A stretch of DNA of 52,418 nt from Acidobacteriota bacterium (GCA_016213775.1 JACQZR010000255.1:1-52418), one strand, 5' to 3'; numbered from the stretch's first letter, positions 15,700-24,849 are shown. A program made the numbers and translations. Notes: generated from the letters alone by a model not told the origin.

Positions 15700-18600
15700 T
15701 GCAGGTAGATAAATTCCTTCAAGTTGAATAACGTGTGCGCGACATCCTTCCAGATGGCCGCACTCTCCATCATCCCTTCACGAGGCACATTGTATAAGCT
15801 GCCCGCTTGGTACGCCAGCCCGCGGAACCGCTCGCGTTCGGCTGCTGAAGCCTGACGCCCCAGTGCCCGTTGAAACATCCGGTCAATCCGATCCTCGGCC
15901 GTAGCCGCACCGTCCTTCACCAATCGCTCTGCCCAAAACCGTGCCTGCCCGATGACAAACGGGTCGTTCAACAGCGCCAGAGCCTGCGCCGGAACATTCG
16001 TGATGTCGCGATTGCCGCGCGCCACCGACGGAGCAGGGAAGTCAAACAGCTCCAGAAACCGCGGCCCTTCCATGCGCGTGACTTTGATGTAAATGCTGCG
16101 CCGCCCGTCGCCATCGAGCGGCCCGGCGAGCAGCTTGCGGTAGTCCTTCACTTCATCGCGATGCGGATGAATGCTCACTCCATACAGCTTCGCATCCAGC
16201 CGTCCGGACGTCGCCAGAATCAGATCGCGGATGGACTCGGCTTCCAACCGCCTCACCGGATAATGCGAAAGCAGCCGGTTCAACGGATCGGCCTCGGCCG
16301 CTTCCTTGCTCGCCACGCTCGTCTGCTGAAATGCCTGCGTCAAAACCAATTCGCGAATCAGCCGCTTGGTTGACCAGCCCTGTTCCACAAACCGCGCCGC
16401 TATCGAATCGAGCAGCTCCGGATGCGATGGCGTTTCGCCAAACCGCCCGAAGTTATCCGTTGTCGCCACCAGCCCGCCTCCAAAAAGCTGCCCCCAAACG
16501 CGGTTCACGAAAACGCGGGCCGTCAGCGGATTCTCCGGGCTCGCAATCATCTCCGCCAGTTCGCGCCGTCCCGACCCGTGCGTCGCAATCGGCGCAGCCT
16601 TGCCCAACACCTTCAGGTAATGCCTCGGTACCGGATCGCCCATCCGCTTCGCATCGCCGCCTTTCAACAACGGGAAATCCACGCCGGCGTCGAAGTCGGC
16701 CATCGTATTCACCACGCTCGGTTCGGCCAGCCGCGCCTCCAGCTTCCGGTACGCCGCAATCAACTCCCACAGCCGGCCGCTTGCGGGAACCTCGTTCGAT
16801 AACAGCTTGCTTTCCATCAGAGACTGGAGCCATCGAACCTCATCATCATTCGCCCGGTTCTCCGCCCACGCCGTCACCGCCTGCCGCGCGACGGCCGCAT
16901 ACCGTTCCCCCACATCGCCGCTGCTCTCAAACAACCGCAGCATGTGGGAAAGCGGCGCGCGCGGCGCTTCGTTCGTATCATGTAGAACAGCCCGCGTCAC
17001 ACCGAAGTACGATCGCGGAGAATCCATGCTGCCAGTGAGCTTCTTCATGCGGTCAGGACGGTCCGGCAGCCGCGGGTTATCGCTCTTCGTCACCAGCTCC
17101 AGATACACCGGCAACTGCTTCCGATCCGCCGCCGTGTTCCACTTCATCCACTTCGGCGCAGGCTGATCCAGAAGTTCGTAATCTTCACCGATGGCGCAAT
17201 TGTCCGTGATGGTCCGCCGCGCCGCCAGCTTGCCGCCCACCACCTGCAGACTGATGTACTTCCGGTCCTTGGGCAGATACGGTGACCGCAGCGCACCATT
17301 CCACTTCTCCGAAATGAGATTGGTGTACAACCCCGCCGGATAGATCGCCGCCAACACCTGAGCGCCTTCCGCGGCCACAGCGAAATCGCCGCTCCGCGCA
17401 AGGCCATCGCGCAATCCCAATCCGTCGCTCTGCCAGCCCGCAGCGAACCCGCCACCAAAATCGGCAAAGGGCGTGAAGTTCGATGCGTTGAACGCCGCCC
17501 GCTCGCGCGCCTCGCGTTCATAGCTTGCGGCCAGCTCTGCCAGCGGCGTCTTCTTTGAGCGAAACCACACCGACAGCGGATGGTCGGGGGGCACATCGCG
17601 CGGCTCTAACGCCCTCAGCTTCGCCGCAATCCCGTCCACCTCGCCGAGCCAAACGCGGGCCATCTCCTCGCGAATCCCCCGCTTCATCTCGCGCAGCCGC
17701 TCCGTAATCCCCGCATCACGACCCGGCAAGTCCACCGTTCGCGTCACCTGCCGTGAGCTGTTCAGAATCCCATAGAGGGCGTAGTAATCCTCCGCCGGAA
17801 TCGGATCAAGCTTGTGATCGTGGCAGCGCGCGCACGCCACCGTCAGCCCCTGGAACGCCTTTGTGATCGTGTCGATCTGGTTGTCCACCGCGTCCGTGCG
17901 AATCTCCCGGAACGTCAGGCAATCATCGTGACCCACCTCGCCGACGCGGAACGACGACGCCCCGATGACGGACTCGTTGATCCCCTCTCGCAGGTTCACC
18001 CGCGGCCTGTCCAGCAAGTCCCCGGCGAGATGCTCCCGGATCAGGTGATCGAACGGGACATCCATATTAAAGGCCCGGATCAGGTAATCCCGATACCGCC
18101 ACGCATTGTGGATCTCGTAGTTCCACTCATACCCATGCGTCTCGCCGAAGCGCATCACGTCCATCCAGTGTCGAGCCCAATGCTCGCCATAGTGCGGCGA
18201 CGCCAGCAGCCGGTCCACCACGCGCGACCAGGCGTCAGGTGCTGCATCCTTCACAAACCTATCCACCTCGCCCGGCGTTGGCGGCAACCCGGTGAGGACG
18301 AAACTCAGACGCCGGATCAGCGTGCGCCGGTCCGCCGCCGCCGACATCTGCAGCCCCGCCTTCGCCATCGACTCTATTAGATGTGGGTCCACAGGCTTTC
18401 CCGCCGCCGCTTTCACCGGCAGAAACGCCCAGTGCTGCGAATTGGCTTCGTTTCGGCTGGCGCTTTGCGGCCAAGCGGCTCCGGAACGAACCCATTCCTC
18501 CAGGGCCGCGATCTCGTCATCTTTCAGCTTGCCGCCTACCGGCATCTTCAGCCCGTCATGCCGGACCGCACGGATCAACAGGCTCTCCTCCGGCTTCCCG

Positions 18601-18794
18601 GGCACCAGCGCCGGACCCTTGCTCCCGCCCTTCAACGCAGCCGCGCGGGAATCCAGCCGCAGCCCGGACGATTGGTTCGCCGCCCCATGACATGGCTGGC
18701 AGTTCCGCACCAAAACAGGACGAACCCGTTTTTCAAACAGCTCCTCACCGCCGCCGAATGCGTGCCCAAGCAGGATTGTCAGGAGGCCCAGCAT
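15696..18794 (-). CDS. PSCyt1-DUF1549-DUF1553 exported c-type heme protein
   Basis: 1032 residues from ATG 18794, which gives a short Sec signal (MLGLLTILLGHAFG); an ATG at 18848 adds 18 residues and cannot be excluded. Domain order: PSCyt1 cytochrome with Cys32-x-x-Cys35-His36 (NCQPCHGAANQSSGLRLD), DUF1549 (HWARHWMDVMRFGETHGYE, then NMDVPFDHLIREHLAGDLL and GLTVACARCHDHKLDPI with a second CxxCH), a middle lectin-like region, and DUF1553 near the C-terminus (NPLTARVFVNRVWGQLFG, VFQRALGR-like text). It should sit in the periplasm as an electron-transfer or oxidative partner; the substrate is not established. It is the first gene of the operon with DUF1501. Confidence 0.9.
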   Translation of the reverse strand: MLGLLTILLGHAFGGGEELFEKRVRPVLVRNCQPCHGAANQSSGLRLDSRAAALKGGSKGPALVPGKPEESLLIRAVRHDGLKMPVGGKLKDDEIAALEEWVRSGAAWPQSASRNEANSQHWAFLPVKAAAGKPVDPHLIESMAKAGLQMSAAADRRTLIRRLSFVLTGLPPTPGEVDRFVKDAAPDAWSRVVDRLLASPHYGEHWARHWMDVMRFGETHGYEWNYEIHNAWRYRDYLIRAFNMDVPFDHLIREHLAGDLLDRPRVNLREGINESVIGASSFRVGEVGHDDCLTFREIRTDAVDNQIDTITKAFQGLTVACARCHDHKLDPIPAEDYYALYGILNSSRQVTRTVDLPGRDAGITERLREMKRGIREEMARVWLGEVDGIAAKLRALEPRDVPPDHPLSVWFRSKKTPLAELAASYEREARERAAFNASNFTPFADFGGGFAAGWQSDGLGLRDGLARSGDFAVAAEGAQVLAAIYPAGLYTNLISEKWNGALRSPYLPKDRKYISLQVVGGKLAARRTITDNCAIGEDYELLDQPAPKWMKWNTAADRKQLPVYLELVTKSDNPRLPDRPDRMKKLTGSMDSPRSYFGVTRAVLHDTNEAPRAPLSHMLRLFESSGDVGERYAAVARQAVTAWAENRANDDEVRWLQSLMESKLLSNEVPASGRLWELIAAYRKLEARLAEPSVVNTMADFDAGVDFPLLKGGDAKRMGDPVPRHYLKVLGKAAPIATHGSGRRELAEMIASPENPLTARVFVNRVWGQLFGGGLVATTDNFGRFGETPSHPELLDSIAARFVEQGWSTKRLIRELVLTQAFQQTSVASKEAAEADPLNRLLSHYPVRRLEAESIRDLILATSGRLDAKLYGVSIHPHRDEVKDYRKLLAGPLDGDGRRSIYIKVTRMEGPRFLELFDFPAPSVARGNRDITNVPAQALALLNDPFVIGQARFWAERLVKDGAATAEDRIDRMFQRALGRQASAAERERFRGLAYQAGSLYNVPREGMMESAAIWKDVAHTLFNLKEFIYLQ

Positions 18795-18885
18795 ACTCGT
18801 TTGCTCAGCATACCATCCCCCGTGTGCGGCTTCACCCAACCGCAACATTTAACGTTCGATACCCCGCTCTACCCCCTACAGGGGC

Positions 18886-18915
18886 TTGACCTCCGACCGA
18901 TATACAGTGTAGAGT
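18886..18915 (+). promoter_or_regulatory. Candidate sigma-70 promoter for the lytic transglycosylase gene
   Basis: TTGACC at 18886-18891 and TAGAGT at 18910-18915 are separated by 18 bases. This leaves a leader of about 50 bases before the ATG at 18971. Confidence 0.45.
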
Positions 18916-18970
18916 CTTAGATTCAATGTAAATAGAAGTATTACAGGATCTTATTTCACGAGACGAACGG

Positions 18971-20734
18971 ATGGATCAAACCCAAACCCCGCGTCCGGCT
19001 GCAATTCTTCTTATCAGTATCCTTGGATTGGCTGGCTGTACTGCCAGTCCCAGGGCTGAATTGTTCCGGTCTTCCTTCCTCCCCCCCTCGCCCCGGCCGG
19101 CGGCCCCGGAAGCCGCACCTGCAGAAGCCCCGGCGGAAACCAACGAAATCATGGAACCTCCTGCAGTTGCAGGACTTCCGCCCTCGCGCGACATCCCGAA
19201 CTTCCTCCGGAACGAGCCTGCAATGCCGCCCCGTCCCCAATTGGACGGCCGCATCCGCCGCGCCGATGAGCGTTTTGAGGCCGGCAGGAAGCTCTACCTC
19301 CAGGGCGAATTCGCCGCTGCCCGCGAGGAGTTCGACAAAGCCATCGAAACTCTGCTCGCCTCCTCCGAGACTGCCCCGGACCGGCTCAGGATGGAGAAGA
19401 AGCTCGAAGATCTGGTGGATCGCATTCATCGATACGACCTCGAAGGCCTCGGCGCAGGCAACACCGATCAGCCTGTTGCCTACGACAAGGCCCCCATCGA
19501 AGAATTCCTCGAGATGACCTTCCCTATCGATCCCGGCCTCAAAACCAAGGTTAAGGATCAGGTGGCAGCCACGGCTTCCCAATTGCCCCTCGAGGAAAAC
19601 GACGAGGTCCTCCGTTACATCAACTTCTTCTCCTCTGAACGCGGCAAGCGCACGCTGATCGCGGGCCTCAAACGGGCCGGAAAGTACAAGGACATGATCC
19701 GCCGCATCCTGAATGAGGAAGGCGTCCCCCAGGAAATGATCTACCTCGCCCAGGCCGAATCCGGATTCTATCCCCGTGCGGTCAGTTACCGCGCTGCCGT
19801 CGGAATGTGGCAATTCGTGCAGTTCCGAGGCAGGGAATACGGGCTGAATCAGACCCCCTGGTCCGATGACCGCCTCGATCCGGAAAAAGCCACCCGCGCC
19901 GCAGCCCGCCACCTTCGCGATCTCTACCAGCAGTTTGGCGACTGGTATCTCGCCATGGCCGCCTACAACTGCGGGCCTGGTTGCGTCACCAAGGCCGTCC
20001 AGCGCACCGGCTACGCCGATTTCTGGCAGTTGCGCAGCCGCAACGCGCTTCCTCGCGAAACTACAAACTACGTCCCGTTGATCGTTGCCATGACGATCAT
20101 GGTCAAGAATTCCCGCGACTACGGCATCCAGGATGTCGTGCCCGATCCGCCCTTGCTCTACGACAGCGTCGAAATGGGCTCCAATACCAGCCTCGCCCTG
20201 CTGGCGGACCTCGCCGATATCAGCCTCCCCGAACTCCGCGAGATGAACCCATCGCTGCTCAAGGACATGGTTCCAGCCGGTTCGCCCGCCCGGATCCCCA
20301 AAGGGTCCCTCGAGAATGTGGTGTCCTCGTTGAACATGATTCCCCCGGACAAGCGCGCTTCGTCGCGCACTCATCGCGTGCAGGATGGCGAAACGCTCAC
20401 CTCCATCGCCAACCGCTATAGGACACCCACGGGAAGCATCGCGGCAGTTAACCGTGCCGCCATGGATGACCTCCGTACTGGCGACCTGGTGGTGATTCCG
20501 ATCGCCTATACGGCCCCCAAGCCTCAGGTAACCCGCAATGGACGTTCCGTGCGAACCAACGGCCGCGCCGTGGCATCCAAACAGCGCCCCGCGAACCGTC
20601 AGGCCGCTCCCCAGCGGAAACCTGCCGCGCCAGTCTCAAAGGCCACGAACGCGAAAAAGACGCCTGCTAAGAAGTCCGGCCCGGCGGTAGCGGTGCGCAC
20701 GGCCGCGAAGAAATCGTCAACGGCAGCCCGATAA
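18971..20734 (+). CDS. Membrane-bound lytic transglycosylase lipoprotein (MltD-like) with LysM and Lys/Ala-rich tail
   Basis: 587 residues. A lipoprotein signal ends in the lipobox LAGC (Cys24 lipidated). A Pro/Ala-rich linker and a helical, TPR-like section (about 95-180) precede the SLT domain (about 230-400): EMIYLAQAESGFYP with catalytic Glu263, AVGMWQFVQFRGREYGL, AAARHLRDLYQQFGDWYLAMAAYN-type helices, and TTNYVPLIVAMTIM. One LysM repeat (HRVQDGETLTSIANRY...NRAAMDDLRTGDLVVIP) lies near 465-510. The enzyme cleaves peptidoglycan glycan strands to 1,6-anhydro-muropeptides. The last 75 residues are rich in Lys and Ala (AKKTPAKKSGPAVAVRTAAKK), unusual for MltD and like the tail of the next gene's product. 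Confidence 0.9.
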   Translation: MDQTQTPRPAAILLISILGLAGCTASPRAELFRSSFLPPSPRPAAPEAAPAEAPAETNEIMEPPAVAGLPPSRDIPNFLRNEPAMPPRPQLDGRIRRADERFEAGRKLYLQGEFAAAREEFDKAIETLLASSETAPDRLRMEKKLEDLVDRIHRYDLEGLGAGNTDQPVAYDKAPIEEFLEMTFPIDPGLKTKVKDQVAATASQLPLEENDEVLRYINFFSSERGKRTLIAGLKRAGKYKDMIRRILNEEGVPQEMIYLAQAESGFYPRAVSYRAAVGMWQFVQFRGREYGLNQTPWSDDRLDPEKATRAAARHLRDLYQQFGDWYLAMAAYNCGPGCVTKAVQRTGYADFWQLRSRNALPRETTNYVPLIVAMTIMVKNSRDYGIQDVVPDPPLLYDSVEMGSNTSLALLADLADISLPELREMNPSLLKDMVPAGSPARIPKGSLENVVSSLNMIPPDKRASSRTHRVQDGETLTSIANRYRTPTGSIAAVNRAAMDDLRTGDLVVIPIAYTAPKPQVTRNGRSVRTNGRAVASKQRPANRQAAPQRKPAAPVSKATNAKKTPAKKSGPAVAVRTAAKKSSTAAR

Positions 20735-20766
20735 ACAATTTTGACGTTCTCGCGGGGCTGCACCTC

Positions 20767-20794
20767 TTGTCTTCCACGCAAAACGGTGTATTCT
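20767..20794 (+). promoter_or_regulatory. Promoter giving a nearly leaderless mRNA for the H1-like gene
   Basis: TTGTCT (20767-20772) and TATTCT (20789-20794) are separated by 16 bases. The ATG at 20805 comes only ten bases after the -10 box, so the transcript would start within a few bases of the start codon. No Shine-Dalgarno sequence is present. Confidence 0.5.
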
Positions 20795-20804
20795 AAATTT
20801 GACC

Positions 20805-21374
20805 ATGCCCGAACAGAATCTTCCGAAAATGTTTGAGACTGCTCCTCTGTTGGACGAACTTGATGATTTTGACCACACGGAAGAACATCTGGAGTTGATC
20901 TCCGAGATCAAGGAATACAGTGATGGCGAGGATGACGAGGATCTGAGCGGCGACGAGTTCTTTTCTCCTGCGCAAGTGACTCAATCCGCGCCGCTCCCCA
21001 CTCCGGAACCGCTGCCTCCGGCCGCCATCATCCTGCCCGCGGCCCCGCTGCCCACCTTGCCCCCAACTCCAGCACCCGCCCCGCCCACAGCATCGCCAGC
21101 GCCTCCCAAGAGAGTGCGGAAGGCCGCCGTTCCCGCCAAAGCGAAGAAGGCCAGACCCCCGGCGGCAAAGCAGCCGGCCGTCAGAAAGCCTGCCGTGAAG
21201 AAGGCCGCACCCAGGAAAGCCGCAACGAAACGGGCAAAGCCGTCCGTCAAACCGTCCGCAGGCAAGAAGCAAGCGCTCAAGAAGGCCGAAGTCAGGTCCG
21301 CCAAGACGTCCAAACCCGCCAAGGCCGGCAAGAAAAAAGCCAAAGACGGCAAGAAAAAGAGGAAGAAGAAATAA
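20805..21374 (+). CDS. Histone-H1-like protein with acidic head and Lys/Ala/Pro tail
   Basis: 189 residues in three parts. Residues 1-55 are strongly acidic (ELDDFDHTEEHLELISEI, EDDEDLSGDEFF). Residues 56-105 are a Pro/Ala linker (PTPEPLPPAAIILPAAPLP). The last 85 residues are Lys/Ala/Pro repeats (KKARPPAAKQPAVRKPAVKK, KAGKKKAKDGKKKRKKK). The tail resembles eukaryotic H1 and bacterial H1-like proteins, which bind DNA without sequence specificity, so a nucleoid role is likely. The acidic head could compete with DNA for the tail. The true start is ATG 20805, ten bases after a -10 box. Low sequence complexity limits certainty; an extended periplasmic or ribosome-associated polyampholyte is an alternative. 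Confidence 0.6.
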   Translation: MPEQNLPKMFETAPLLDELDDFDHTEEHLELISEIKEYSDGEDDEDLSGDEFFSPAQVTQSAPLPTPEPLPPAAIILPAAPLPTLPPTPAPAPPTASPAPPKRVRKAAVPAKAKKARPPAAKQPAVRKPAVKKAAPRKAATKRAKPSVKPSAGKKQALKKAEVRSAKTSKPAKAGKKKAKDGKKKRKKK

Positions 21375-21412
21375 TCCCCGACGATATGCCCCCTATAGGA
21401 GGCATCGCCATC

Positions 21413-21865
21413 ATGCACATCCACGGAGCGGCTTCCCCAGCCGCGTATGGCCGCCGCGACCATCCCCGTCACCAACAAACCGAACAAGCCCCTGAACCTT
21501 CGCGAGACATCGCCGCTGGCGCCCGCGTCGATACCAGGGCGAAGCTCGTCCTCCAGACCGCCGAAGGCGACCGCGTCACCATCTCCCTGGAGGCCCATTC
21601 CAAACTCGCCGCTGCCTCCCACACCGATGCCCAAAGCTCATCCTTCGCCATCGAACAGTCCGGCACCTACAAGGCCAGCATTAACGTAAAAGGCGAACTG
21701 AGCGACGCCGAAGTCGAGGACATCAGCAGCCTTCTCCAGGCACTTGCCGCGGCTACCTCCGGAGCGCAGCCTCCCGACACCGCTGAGCTGGACACCATTG
21801 CCGGATACCATTACCGTCAACAGCAGTCCGTCCGCGCCGGGGCCTACTTCTCGCTGGCAGCTTGA
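21413..21865 (+). CDS. Small protein of unknown function
   Basis: 150 residues from ATG 21413, which has AGGAGG about ten bases upstream; an in-frame ATG at 21386 lacks a ribosome-binding site. After a His/Pro/Gln-rich start, a compact domain follows: DTRAKLVLQTAEGDRVTISL, then a beta-hairpin-like SFAIEQSGTYKASINVKGEL and an amphipathic helix SDAEVEDISSLLQALAAAT. The order GEL-x-x-x-E-x-x-D-I-x-x-L-L looks like a conserved helix cap seen in some flagella-neighbourhood proteins (DUF5610-like), but I am not sure of that. There is no signal peptide. It lies 38 bases after the H1-like gene and may be cotranscribed. Confidence 0.6.
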   Translation: MHIHGAASPAAYGRRDHPRHQQTEQAPEPSRDIAAGARVDTRAKLVLQTAEGDRVTISLEAHSKLAAASHTDAQSSSFAIEQSGTYKASINVKGELSDAEVEDISSLLQALAAATSGAQPPDTAELDTIAGYHYRQQQSVRAGAYFSLAA

Positions 21866-22169
21866 ACCACAGAGCACCTGATCCCGCAACTTGCGCATCA
21901 AATCCGCGCCGTGGCGCCATCCGGGCCGACAGCACGCGAATCGTGGGCATTTCGGCCAGCGTCTCCGCCTCCCGACGGTTCCATTGGCACACCGGCGCGC
22001 TGTCCGCGTCCGGATCCACAACCAGCATGTCGGCCTCGCGTTGCGCCGCCACTCGCGCCGCTAGCGCTTGCAGCAGCACATCCATCCCATCCTGGAAGTA
22101 AGTGCGCGGAGCAAATACCTCCTCCCACCCGCGTTGGACACGCACCAGCGGACAATGGCACTTGGTTCT
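21866..22169 (-). pseudogene. Possible remnant of a minus-strand gene
   Basis: The 488-base gap 21866-22353 carries a minus-strand frame with coding-like composition (VFAPRTYFQDGMDVLLQALA, ADMLVVDPDADSAPVCQW). It has a stop directly upstream, no proper start, and no stop before it runs antisense into the previous gene. It is best read as a decayed gene or a GC-rich chance frame. I do not recognise the family. The remainder of the gap holds one hairpin (22222-22238). Confidence 0.25.
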
Positions 22170-22221
22170 TCACAACCCGAACATTCTGAGGTAGATATGT
22201 TTCAAGCCGTATATGTGGGGG

Positions 22222-22238
22222 GCAGCTTGTTAAGCTGC
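22222..22238. repeat. Perfect hairpin, member of the intergenic hairpin class
   Basis: GCAGCTT (22222-22228) pairs with AAGCTGC (22232-22238) around GTT. It is preceded by a G-run (GTGGGGG) as at position 21-26, suggesting the same class of element. A second abutting hairpin is not perfect here. Confidence 0.5.
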
Positions 22239-22353
22239 GGCCTCTTGGTAGTCCGCCCTCCGGCCGTCGCCACCCGCCGCGCAGGATTCCCGCCGGCAGG
22301 AGAGCCGCATACCGCGGCAGATTCGCGTCCGGCTCCTGCGTTGTATTCCTCGC

Positions 22354-23223
22354 TCATACACTCACCACCGGACAGGGGCACTGCCGGATAACGTCGTAGG
22401 CATTGGCGCGAAGCCGTCCAATCAAGTCCTGTGACTCGCCGCGGCCGAGAACCACCACATCCGCGCCTACCTCGCGCGCGTTGTCGGAGATCACTCGCGC
22501 CACATGCCCGAACTCAATCCGAGTCGCCGCATCCACGCTCATCGAATGCTTCAGAAATTCCATCCGCTCCTTCAACCGGTCCATCGCTGCTTCCCGCCAG
22601 CCGTCAGAGTGCAGCCAGTCCGCTTCATCGTCCACCGGCGGAGCCGCATGAGCCACCCAAAGCTCCGATTCAAATCGTCTCGCCGCCTGCGCCGCCCAGC
22701 ACAGCACCCGAGCACTCTGGGGACCAAAATCCACCGCGCACAACATCCGCCTCCATGCCGCCGGCGCCGCGCACTTCTCAAAATGCGCGCTTGTGATCAC
22801 CGGACGTTCCGCCGCGTGCAGCACCTTCGATGTCACCGATCCAATGAGAAACATCCTTCGGATCGTTCCCGCACCTAGCGTCGACATCACCACAGCGTCG
22901 TACTCTCCGCTGTTGGCCTCGCCGGTAATTTCCTGTGCGGCATCCCCTTCCACAACCTGATAGCGGATGCCTCCTGCCAGGGGCAATTCGGTCAACAGCG
23001 CCGCCATGGCGCCCCGCGCATGAGTCAGCCGCTGTTCCCTCCACTGAGGCACTTTGTACCCCACCGGCTCTGTCATCGAGAACTCGAAATGCAGAGGCGC
23101 CAGCACGTGCAACAGCGTAACTTCAGCACCAAAATGCGATGCCAGTTGACAGGCGTAGCGTGCGGCGTGGCCCGCAGCCTCCGAAAAATCGTGCGGCACC
23201 AGGATCCGTCGTAACTCGAGCAT
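22354..23223 (-). CDS. Universal stress protein with two UspA domains
   Basis: 289 residues from ATG 23223 (a GTG two codons earlier is possible). Domain 1 starts RRILVPHDFSEAAGHAARYA and ends AERPVITS; domain 2 starts RRMLCAVDFGPQSARVLCWA and ends CPCPVVSV. Each is a Rossmann-like UspA fold. The nucleotide-binding motif G-2x-G-9x-G-S is only approximate in domain 1 (STLGAGTIRRMFLIGSVT) and degenerate in domain 2 (LGRGESQDLIGRLRANA), so ATP binding, if any, is probably by the first half. It lies nine bases after the SulP gene and should be cotranscribed with it, consistent with a regulatory role in anion uptake under stress. Cytoplasmic. Confidence 0.85.
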   Translation of the reverse strand: MLELRRILVPHDFSEAAGHAARYACQLASHFGAEVTLLHVLAPLHFEFSMTEPVGYKVPQWREQRLTHARGAMAALLTELPLAGGIRYQVVEGDAAQEITGEANSGEYDAVVMSTLGAGTIRRMFLIGSVTSKVLHAAERPVITSAHFEKCAAPAAWRRMLCAVDFGPQSARVLCWAAQAARRFESELWVAHAAPPVDDEADWLHSDGWREAAMDRLKERMEFLKHSMSVDAATRIEFGHVARVISDNAREVGADVVVLGRGESQDLIGRLRANAYDVIRQCPCPVVSV

Positions 23224-23232
23224 AGCCACCGC

Positions 23233-24768
23233 CTACGCCGGGCTCAGCGCGCTGCCACGCATATACTTCGCCATCAGCTCTTCCCACTCCACCACAACCT
23301 TTGCGCCTCTTGACGAACGCTGCCGTTCCCAATTCGAAATCGCATCCATGCACGCGTGGTCGATGTAGATCAAGCCGTGCAGATGCACGTGTACTTCCTC
23401 ATCGCGCGGCAGGCTTTCCAAGGCATCGAGCAACTTCGGCATACGGATGAACGTCGCTGCGCCCACGATATCGAGATCAATCCGCTGGACACCGTTATTG
23501 CGCACCCGCACTTCCATGTGCGTCAATCCGTAAACCACTTTGAGGAGCGAACAGGCCAGCCCCACCAGGATCCCGGTCAGCAGATCCGTCGCCACGATCA
23601 TCACCAGCGTAGCCGCGTAAATGAACACCGGTGCGCCGCCGTAGCGCAGCAGCCGCTTCACGTTCTCCGGATTCACCAGCTTGTAGCCTGTGTAAACCAG
23701 CACCGCCGCCAGGCTCGCCGTCGGCACCAGCCGCAGCAGGAATGGCACGGCGGCAACCAGCAGCAGCAGCCAAAGCCCGTGCATCATCGCCGACAGGCGC
23801 GTCTGAGCACCGGCCGCAACGTTGGTGGCACTGCGCACGATCACTCCCGTCATCGGCAAGCCGCCCGCCAGTCCCGCAATCATGTTCCCGATCCCCTGCG
23901 ACCGTAATTCCTTGTCGTACTGCGTACGCGGCCCGTCGTGCATCTGATCCACCGCCGTGGCCGACAGCAGTGTTTCCGCGCTAGCCACAAAGGCCACCGT
24001 TGCCGCCGCAAGCAGCATATCCGGGTTGAACGCACCCTGCAAAACCGTCAGGGAAGGGAATTGAATCGTCCCCAGCAGATCGTCCGGCAGATCTACATAG
24101 CGAACCGGCAGGGCGAGGATCTTCGCCATCCCCGTGGCGAACGCCACCGCCACCAGCGCCCCCGGAACCCACTTCAACTTCTTCGGCGCCAGCTTCGCCC
24201 ACGCAATCAGAATCAGAATTGTCGACAGTCCCAGAAACGCCGCCAGATGGTGGCTGCTGCCATCCACCGGCCACAAGCCCTTCTGAACCGCCCCCGGAAT
24301 CGACAGCAGATTCTGGATCCCGTTCTCGCGCGGCTTATCATCCACCATCACATGAAACTGCGCACTGAAAATCAACACGCCGATGCCCGCCAGCATTCCG
24401 TGAATCACCGACGGCGAGATGGCGCGGAACAACTGCCCCGCCTTCAACAGCCCCGCTCCCAGTTGAAACAATCCGGCCAGCACCACGATTGGTCCAAGCG
24501 CCGCCAGCCCGAACTTCTGCACCAGTTCATATACGATAACCGCCAACCCTGCCGCCGGACCGCTCACCTGCAGCGGGCATCCGGACAGCGCACCCGTGAT
24601 CAGTCCACCAACAATGCCGGTAATCAGGCCGGCCGCGGGCGGCACTCCCGAGGCAATGGCGATCCCCATGCACAGGGGCAACGCCACAAGAAACACAACA
24701 ACCGAAGCCAGAAGATCGTGTTTCCACGCGCCAGGCGCGGATTTTTCGAGTTGTCCCATGAATTTCAT
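23233..24768 (-). CDS. SulP/SLC26 family anion transporter with STAS domain
   Basis: 511 residues. The membrane part (about 20-390) has the SulP signature near the N-terminus (DLLASVVVFLVALPLCMGIA, GLITGIVGGLITGALSG, VSGPAAGLAVIVYELVQ) and the later AETLLSATAVDQMHDGPRTQ and PMTGVIVRSATNVAAGAQTR blocks. A STAS domain follows (about 405-500; VQRIDLDIVGAATFIRMPKL, HVHLHGLIYIDHACMDAI). Family members carry sulfate, bicarbonate or other inorganic or dicarboxylate anions; the substrate cannot be fixed from sequence. The Asp residue before the phosphorylatable STAS Ser is replaced by IDHA, so control by phosphorylation is doubtful. It is cotranscribed with the universal stress protein gene and divergent from a sensor kinase. 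Confidence 0.9.
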   Translation of the reverse strand: MKFMGQLEKSAPGAWKHDLLASVVVFLVALPLCMGIAIASGVPPAAGLITGIVGGLITGALSGCPLQVSGPAAGLAVIVYELVQKFGLAALGPIVVLAGLFQLGAGLLKAGQLFRAISPSVIHGMLAGIGVLIFSAQFHVMVDDKPRENGIQNLLSIPGAVQKGLWPVDGSSHHLAAFLGLSTILILIAWAKLAPKKLKWVPGALVAVAFATGMAKILALPVRYVDLPDDLLGTIQFPSLTVLQGAFNPDMLLAAATVAFVASAETLLSATAVDQMHDGPRTQYDKELRSQGIGNMIAGLAGGLPMTGVIVRSATNVAAGAQTRLSAMMHGLWLLLLVAAVPFLLRLVPTASLAAVLVYTGYKLVNPENVKRLLRYGGAPVFIYAATLVMIVATDLLTGILVGLACSLLKVVYGLTHMEVRVRNNGVQRIDLDIVGAATFIRMPKLLDALESLPRDEEVHVHLHGLIYIDHACMDAISNWERQRSSRGAKVVVEWEELMAKYMRGSALSPA

Positions 24769-24833
24769 ACATGTCCAGAGTCAGGCAAATGCGCTCGAAT
24801 CGCAATGCTCTGCTGTGATTTCGGCCCCCGCCA

Positions 24834-24849
24834 GTACAGGTTCCTGTAC
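24834..24849. promoter_or_regulatory. Perfect inverted repeat between sulP and the sensor kinase
   Basis: GTACAGG (24834-24840), TT, CCTGTAC (24843-24849) is a 16-base perfect palindrome in the 203-base divergent gap. It is a plausible operator for the adjacent response regulator or another dimeric regulator. No clear -35/-10 pair was assigned. Confidence 0.4.

Noticed and set aside
18956-20374. Long minus-strand open frame of 472 codons
   Set aside because: It is a shadow of the lytic transglycosylase gene. The plus strand carries a lipobox, an SLT domain and LysM, while the minus frame shows no domain.
20741-20794. TTGACG at 20741 as a -35 for the H1-like gene
   Set aside because: It lies 42 bases before the TATTCT box, too far for a sigma-70 promoter; TTGTCT at 20767 fits better.
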